DNA of 8,329 nucleotides from contig JAJFIN010000296.1 in the NCBI GenBank assembly GCA_021774955.1, forward strand, positions 1 to 8,329. Reading direction: 5' to 3'. How positions within the stretch are numbered: position 1 is the stretch's first letter; each line of letters begins with the position of its first letter. A program made the position numbers and the translations under genes. Source of the stretch: Alphaproteobacteria bacterium. Lineage in GTDB: Bacteria > Pseudomonadota > Alphaproteobacteria > M2410. This document shows positions 5,903 through 8,329 of this stretch, in pieces. The notes beneath the pieces were generated by a model. It was not told where the DNA came from. It saw nothing but the letters and a program-made list of their open reading frames with translations, and ran no database searches.

Positions 5903-7672
5903 TCAATAACCGATTGCTTGACCATCTTTACGCATTTCAGAAGCGCCATGGTAAACTTGGCGTTCGCGATCCCAATAGATCGCCTGATATCCCCCAAATC
6001 CCCCAGGTTTGACCTGTATTTCGTGGCCGCGGGCTTTTAGTTCTTCCTGGGATGAAACAGGCACGCCGCTTTCCAAATAAACAATCCCCAAGTCTCCTTC
6101 ATTCGTTCCTGTCGGTTGGCGTCCCCCTTCGTGCCGAAAGCGTGCAGCGTCTCCGGCTTCTTGAAGGTTCATGCCGAAATCAATGATATTGACGAGAACC
6201 TGGACATGACCTTGCGGCTGCATCGGTCCCCCCATGAGACCGAAGCTCATAAACGGCTCGCCATCTTTCATCACGAAAGCGGGAATAATTGTATGGAAGG
6301 GACGTTTGCCAGGTGCGTAAACATTAGCGTGACCTTCCTCCAATGAGAATAACTGACCGCGATCTTGAAGCATAAAACCAAGACCATCTGGAACCAGACC
6401 GCTTCCCATGCCGCGGTAATTACTCTGGATAAGGGACACCATCATTCCATCTTTGTCAGCCACCGTGAGATAAGTCGTATCGCCGTGTTGGAGTGGGCGA
6501 GGCAAACCCGGTCCCGCTTCTTTCATCGCAGTATCCATATTAATCAGTGTACGTCTCTGATTGGCATATTCATCTGATAACAAATCATCGATAGGTGCTG
6601 GCGAAAAAGCGGGATCAGCATAGAATTTCGCCACGTCTTCAAAGGCTAACCGCTTGGCTTCAATCATCAGATGTAAAACATCTGCGCTTTGGGCCCCCAT
6701 GCTCGCCAAATCGTAGGGTTCCAATAGGTTGAGCATTTGAAGCGCTGCCATGCCTTGCGTATTCGGTGGCAATTCAAAAACGTCATAACCACGATAGTTG
6801 ACAGAAACCGGTTCAATCCATTCGCCAGAATGACTGGCGAAATCGTCATATCGAAGATCGCCACCGATGCGTTTCATATAGGCATCGATGGTTTGGGCAA
6901 TCTCACCTTCGTAGAAGCCAGCGCGTCCTTTTTTTGCTAACAAGCGATAGGTATTTGCCAAGTCAGGATTTCTGAACAATTCACCCTCTGCCGGTGTTTG
7001 GCCGTCAACCAAATAAGTGGCGCGTGCATTGTCAGCTTCTTCAAGCCATTTACCTTCGAGACGGTCAAAGGCCGCCATATTTCCTTTCAAATAATAGGCA
7101 ATAAGCTGAGTAACCGGGAAACCTTCTTCAGCATAGGAAATTGCAGGATTGAGAACCTTCTTCATGCGAAGCTTGCCAAAGCGATCATGAAGGGCAAACC
7201 AACCATCGACGGTTCCCGGCACAGTAACCGGCAAGGACCCAACAGATGGAATGCCTTTTTCATCGCCAAGTTTTGCTTTCAAGTCTGCGAGACTTCGGCC
7301 CTTCGGTGTTCGGCCGCTACTATTGTAGCCATAAAGTTTTTTGGTCTTGGGATCCCAAACAATGGCGAATAGATCACCACCAACACCACAGCCAACGGGC
7401 TCCATGAGCCCCAGGGCTGCATTCGCAGCGATCGCAGCATCGACAGCGCTGCCGCCACGCTTAAGGATATCGATAGCGACCTGAGAGGCCAGTGGATGGG
7501 CTGTGGCGGCCATGCCATGTGGTGCAATAACCGGCGCGCGCGTGGCAAAGGGGAGACCAACGGAGCGATCACCACCGCCAGGGGAGGCTGAATTAGCGTT
7601 TTCATCGGCCATGGCATGTCCCATTCCGGCAATTCCGATTAACACAAAAACCTTGAATATCCAGCGGCGCAT
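5903..7672 (-). CDS. Secreted gamma-glutamyltransferase-family enzyme
   Basis: A member of the Ntn-hydrolase gamma-glutamyltransferase family, which cleaves itself into large and small subunits and acts on gamma-glutamyl amides such as glutathione. From the ATG at 7672 (AGGAG, 7 bases upstream) it has 589 residues, close to the usual length. Residues 1-22 are a signal peptide (MRRWIFK, hydrophobic core, AMA-DE), so it should act in the periplasm. Conserved parts include GGSAVDAAIAA (about 73-83), GCGVGGD (94-100), SGR with the substrate-binding Arg (119-121), the autoprocessing and nucleophile Thr in GDTTY (T399), and the oxyanion-hole GG (481-482). Processing would give a small subunit of about 191 residues. 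The region after the nucleophile (MGSGLV, LQDRGQLF, RPFHTIIPA, GGPMQPQGH) differs from E. coli Ggt and resembles the YwrD/cephalosporin-acylase-like branch, so the real substrate may not be glutathione. It lies 71 bp after the crotonase gene and has a possible promoter of its own. Confidence 0.9.
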   Translation of the reverse strand: MRRWIFKVFVLIGIAGMGHAMADENANSASPGGGDRSVGLPFATRAPVIAPHGMAATAHPLASQVAIDILKRGGSAVDAAIAANAALGLMEPVGCGVGGDLFAIVWDPKTKKLYGYNSSGRTPKGRSLADLKAKLGDEKGIPSVGSLPVTVPGTVDGWFALHDRFGKLRMKKVLNPAISYAEEGFPVTQLIAYYLKGNMAAFDRLEGKWLEEADNARATYLVDGQTPAEGELFRNPDLANTYRLLAKKGRAGFYEGEIAQTIDAYMKRIGGDLRYDDFASHSGEWIEPVSVNYRGYDVFELPPNTQGMAALQMLNLLEPYDLASMGAQSADVLHLMIEAKRLAFEDVAKFYADPAFSPAPIDDLLSDEYANQRRTLINMDTAMKEAGPGLPRPLQHGDTTYLTVADKDGMMVSLIQSNYRGMGSGLVPDGLGFMLQDRGQLFSLEEGHANVYAPGKRPFHTIIPAFVMKDGEPFMSFGLMGGPMQPQGHVQVLVNIIDFGMNLQEAGDAARFRHEGGRQPTGTNEGDLGIVYLESGVPVSSQEELKARGHEIQVKPGGFGGYQAIYWDRERQVYHGASEMRKDGQAIGY

Positions 7673-7713
7673 CTTGTCTCTCCTATCAAACAATCCAGCG
7701 ATTGCTTAGTCGA

Positions 7714-7742
7714 AATATAAACTTTCATCAGAACCTTGTCTG
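7714..7742 (-). promoter_or_regulatory. Putative promoter of the GGT-family gene
   Basis: On the minus strand, CAGACA (7737-7742, 4 of 6 to the -35) is 17 bases from TATATT (7714-7719, 5 of 6 to the -10). Transcription would start near 7707, giving a leader of about 35 bases before the ATG at 7672. The -35 is just outside the crotonase stop codon, so the GGT gene could be transcribed both from here and by readthrough. An imperfect palindrome, CAATC-CAGC-GATTG, lies in the leader at about 7691-7704. Confidence 0.35.
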
Positions 7743-7743
7743 A

Positions 7744-8329
7744 TCAACTGTCTGTGTATTCAGGCGGCCTTTTTTCTAAAAAGGCAGAAATGCCTTCGCG
7801 AAAATCGGCGGTTTGAGCACACAAAATCTGATTGCGGTCTTCCATGGCAATCGCGGCTTCCAAACTTCCCGCATCGACACTCATATTCAGGCACTCTTTG
7901 GTGAGCCGAAGTCCGAGAGGGGTCGCATGGAGCAAGTCATCGATAAACGGTTGCGCTGCCTCCGCTAAAGCCTCATCGGCGACAACTTCTGAAAACAGTC
8001 CCGTTGCAAGCCCGCGTTCAGCATTGATAAACCGTCCGGTCATCATCAGTTCAGAGGCGACCGATACGCCAACTAAACGAGGCAAAAAGTAGCTAACACC
8101 AATGTCACACGCCGATAGGCCAATGCGAATAAAAGCTGCGTTCATGCGCGCGCTTTTCCCAGCGATGCGAATGTCCGAAGCCAGGGCAAGGGCAAATCCA
8201 CCACCACAGGCCGGGCCGTGGACAAGTGAAATAATCGGCTGGGGACATTTGCGCATACGCATGATAATTTCAGCGATACTGCGTTGATGACGCAAGCCTT
8301 GAGCAGCACTCCCTCGTCCAGCATCATCA
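7744..8329 (-). CDS. Crotonase-superfamily (enoyl-CoA hydratase/isomerase-like) protein, 3' part
   Basis: The last 194 residues of a protein whose start lies beyond the right edge; about 65-70 residues are missing relative to the usual 260. The frame is open to the edge, so an internal TTG at 8295 is not the start. The crotonase fold is clear: the oxyanion-hole segment HGPACGGGFALALASDIRIA (visible residues 37-56), then GLSACDIGVSYFLPRLVG, the TGR motif with an xxAERGLATGLFSEVV segment, and a C-terminal FLEKRPPEY. These enzymes act on acyl-CoA thioesters in the cytoplasm. The two catalytic Glu residues of true enoyl-CoA hydratases (E144 and E164 in rat) align with Ala (visible 46) and Phe (visible 66), so hydration of enoyl-CoA is doubtful. 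An Asp in SACD (visible 75) could be an alternative catalytic residue. A perfect inverted repeat, GCCTTTTT-TCT-AAAAAGGC (7767-7785), lies inside the coding end. Confidence 0.8.
   Translation of the reverse strand, partial: DDAGRGSAAQGLRHQRSIAEIIMRMRKCPQPIISLVHGPACGGGFALALASDIRIAGKSARMNAAFIRIGLSACDIGVSYFLPRLVGVSVASELMMTGRFINAERGLATGLFSEVVADEALAEAAQPFIDDLLHATPLGLRLTKECLNMSVDAGSLEAAIAMEDRNQILCAQTADFREGISAFLEKRPPEYTDS

Noticed and set aside
7767..7785. A perfect hairpin, GCCTTTTT-TCT-AAAAAGGC, considered as a terminator for the crotonase gene.
   Set aside because: It lies inside the coding sequence, before the stop codon, and encodes the conserved C-terminal FLEKRP segment; the A/T arms are weak.

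Overview
The window looks like a stretch of Gram-negative chromosome. Several products carry Sec-type signal peptides that imply a periplasm. The mix of a Zur-type repressor, an NhaC-family antiporter, a TPR/2-oxoglutarate-oxygenase-like protein and a YbjN-like exported protein suggests a marine or aquatic proteobacterium, perhaps an alphaproteobacterium. That placement is inference and I do not name a genus. All seven supported genes are on the minus strand, so transcription runs from high to low coordinates. I saw no tRNA, rRNA, CRISPR array, insertion sequence or phage gene.

In order of transcription: (1) the 3' part of a crotonase-superfamily gene (7744-8329, cut by the window edge); (2) a secreted gamma-glutamyltransferase-family enzyme (5903-7672), with a good ribosome binding site and a plausible promoter of its own; (3) a TPR protein with a C-terminal domain resembling 2OG-Fe(II) oxygenases (4121-5779); (4) 52 bp later, a Fur-superfamily regulator with the full set of Zur zinc ligands (3589-4068); (5) a 346-bp gap with a strong bidirectional terminator hairpin, a possible plus-strand small RNA or small ORF, and the promoter of the next gene; (6) an NhaC-family Na+/H+ antiporter with an unusual signal peptide and periplasmic domain at its N-terminus (1221-3242); (7) a small exported protein built on a His/Asn/Gly tetrapeptide repeat (555-1076), whose putative promoter has nine A residues between -35 and -10; (8) the 5' part of a YbjN-like exported protein (1-339, cut by the window edge).

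The genes do not form one obvious pathway. The clearest possible link is metal handling: Zur, itself with a His-rich N-terminus, lies about 2.5 kb from a periplasmic His-rich protein that could buffer zinc, nickel or copper. I found no recognisable Zur operator, so the link is circumstantial. The points most worth checking are the His-rich repeat gene and its homopolymer promoter, the plus-strand transcript candidate at 3277-3530, and three enzymes that lack residues considered canonical for their superfamilies (crotonase, 2OG oxygenase, GGT).
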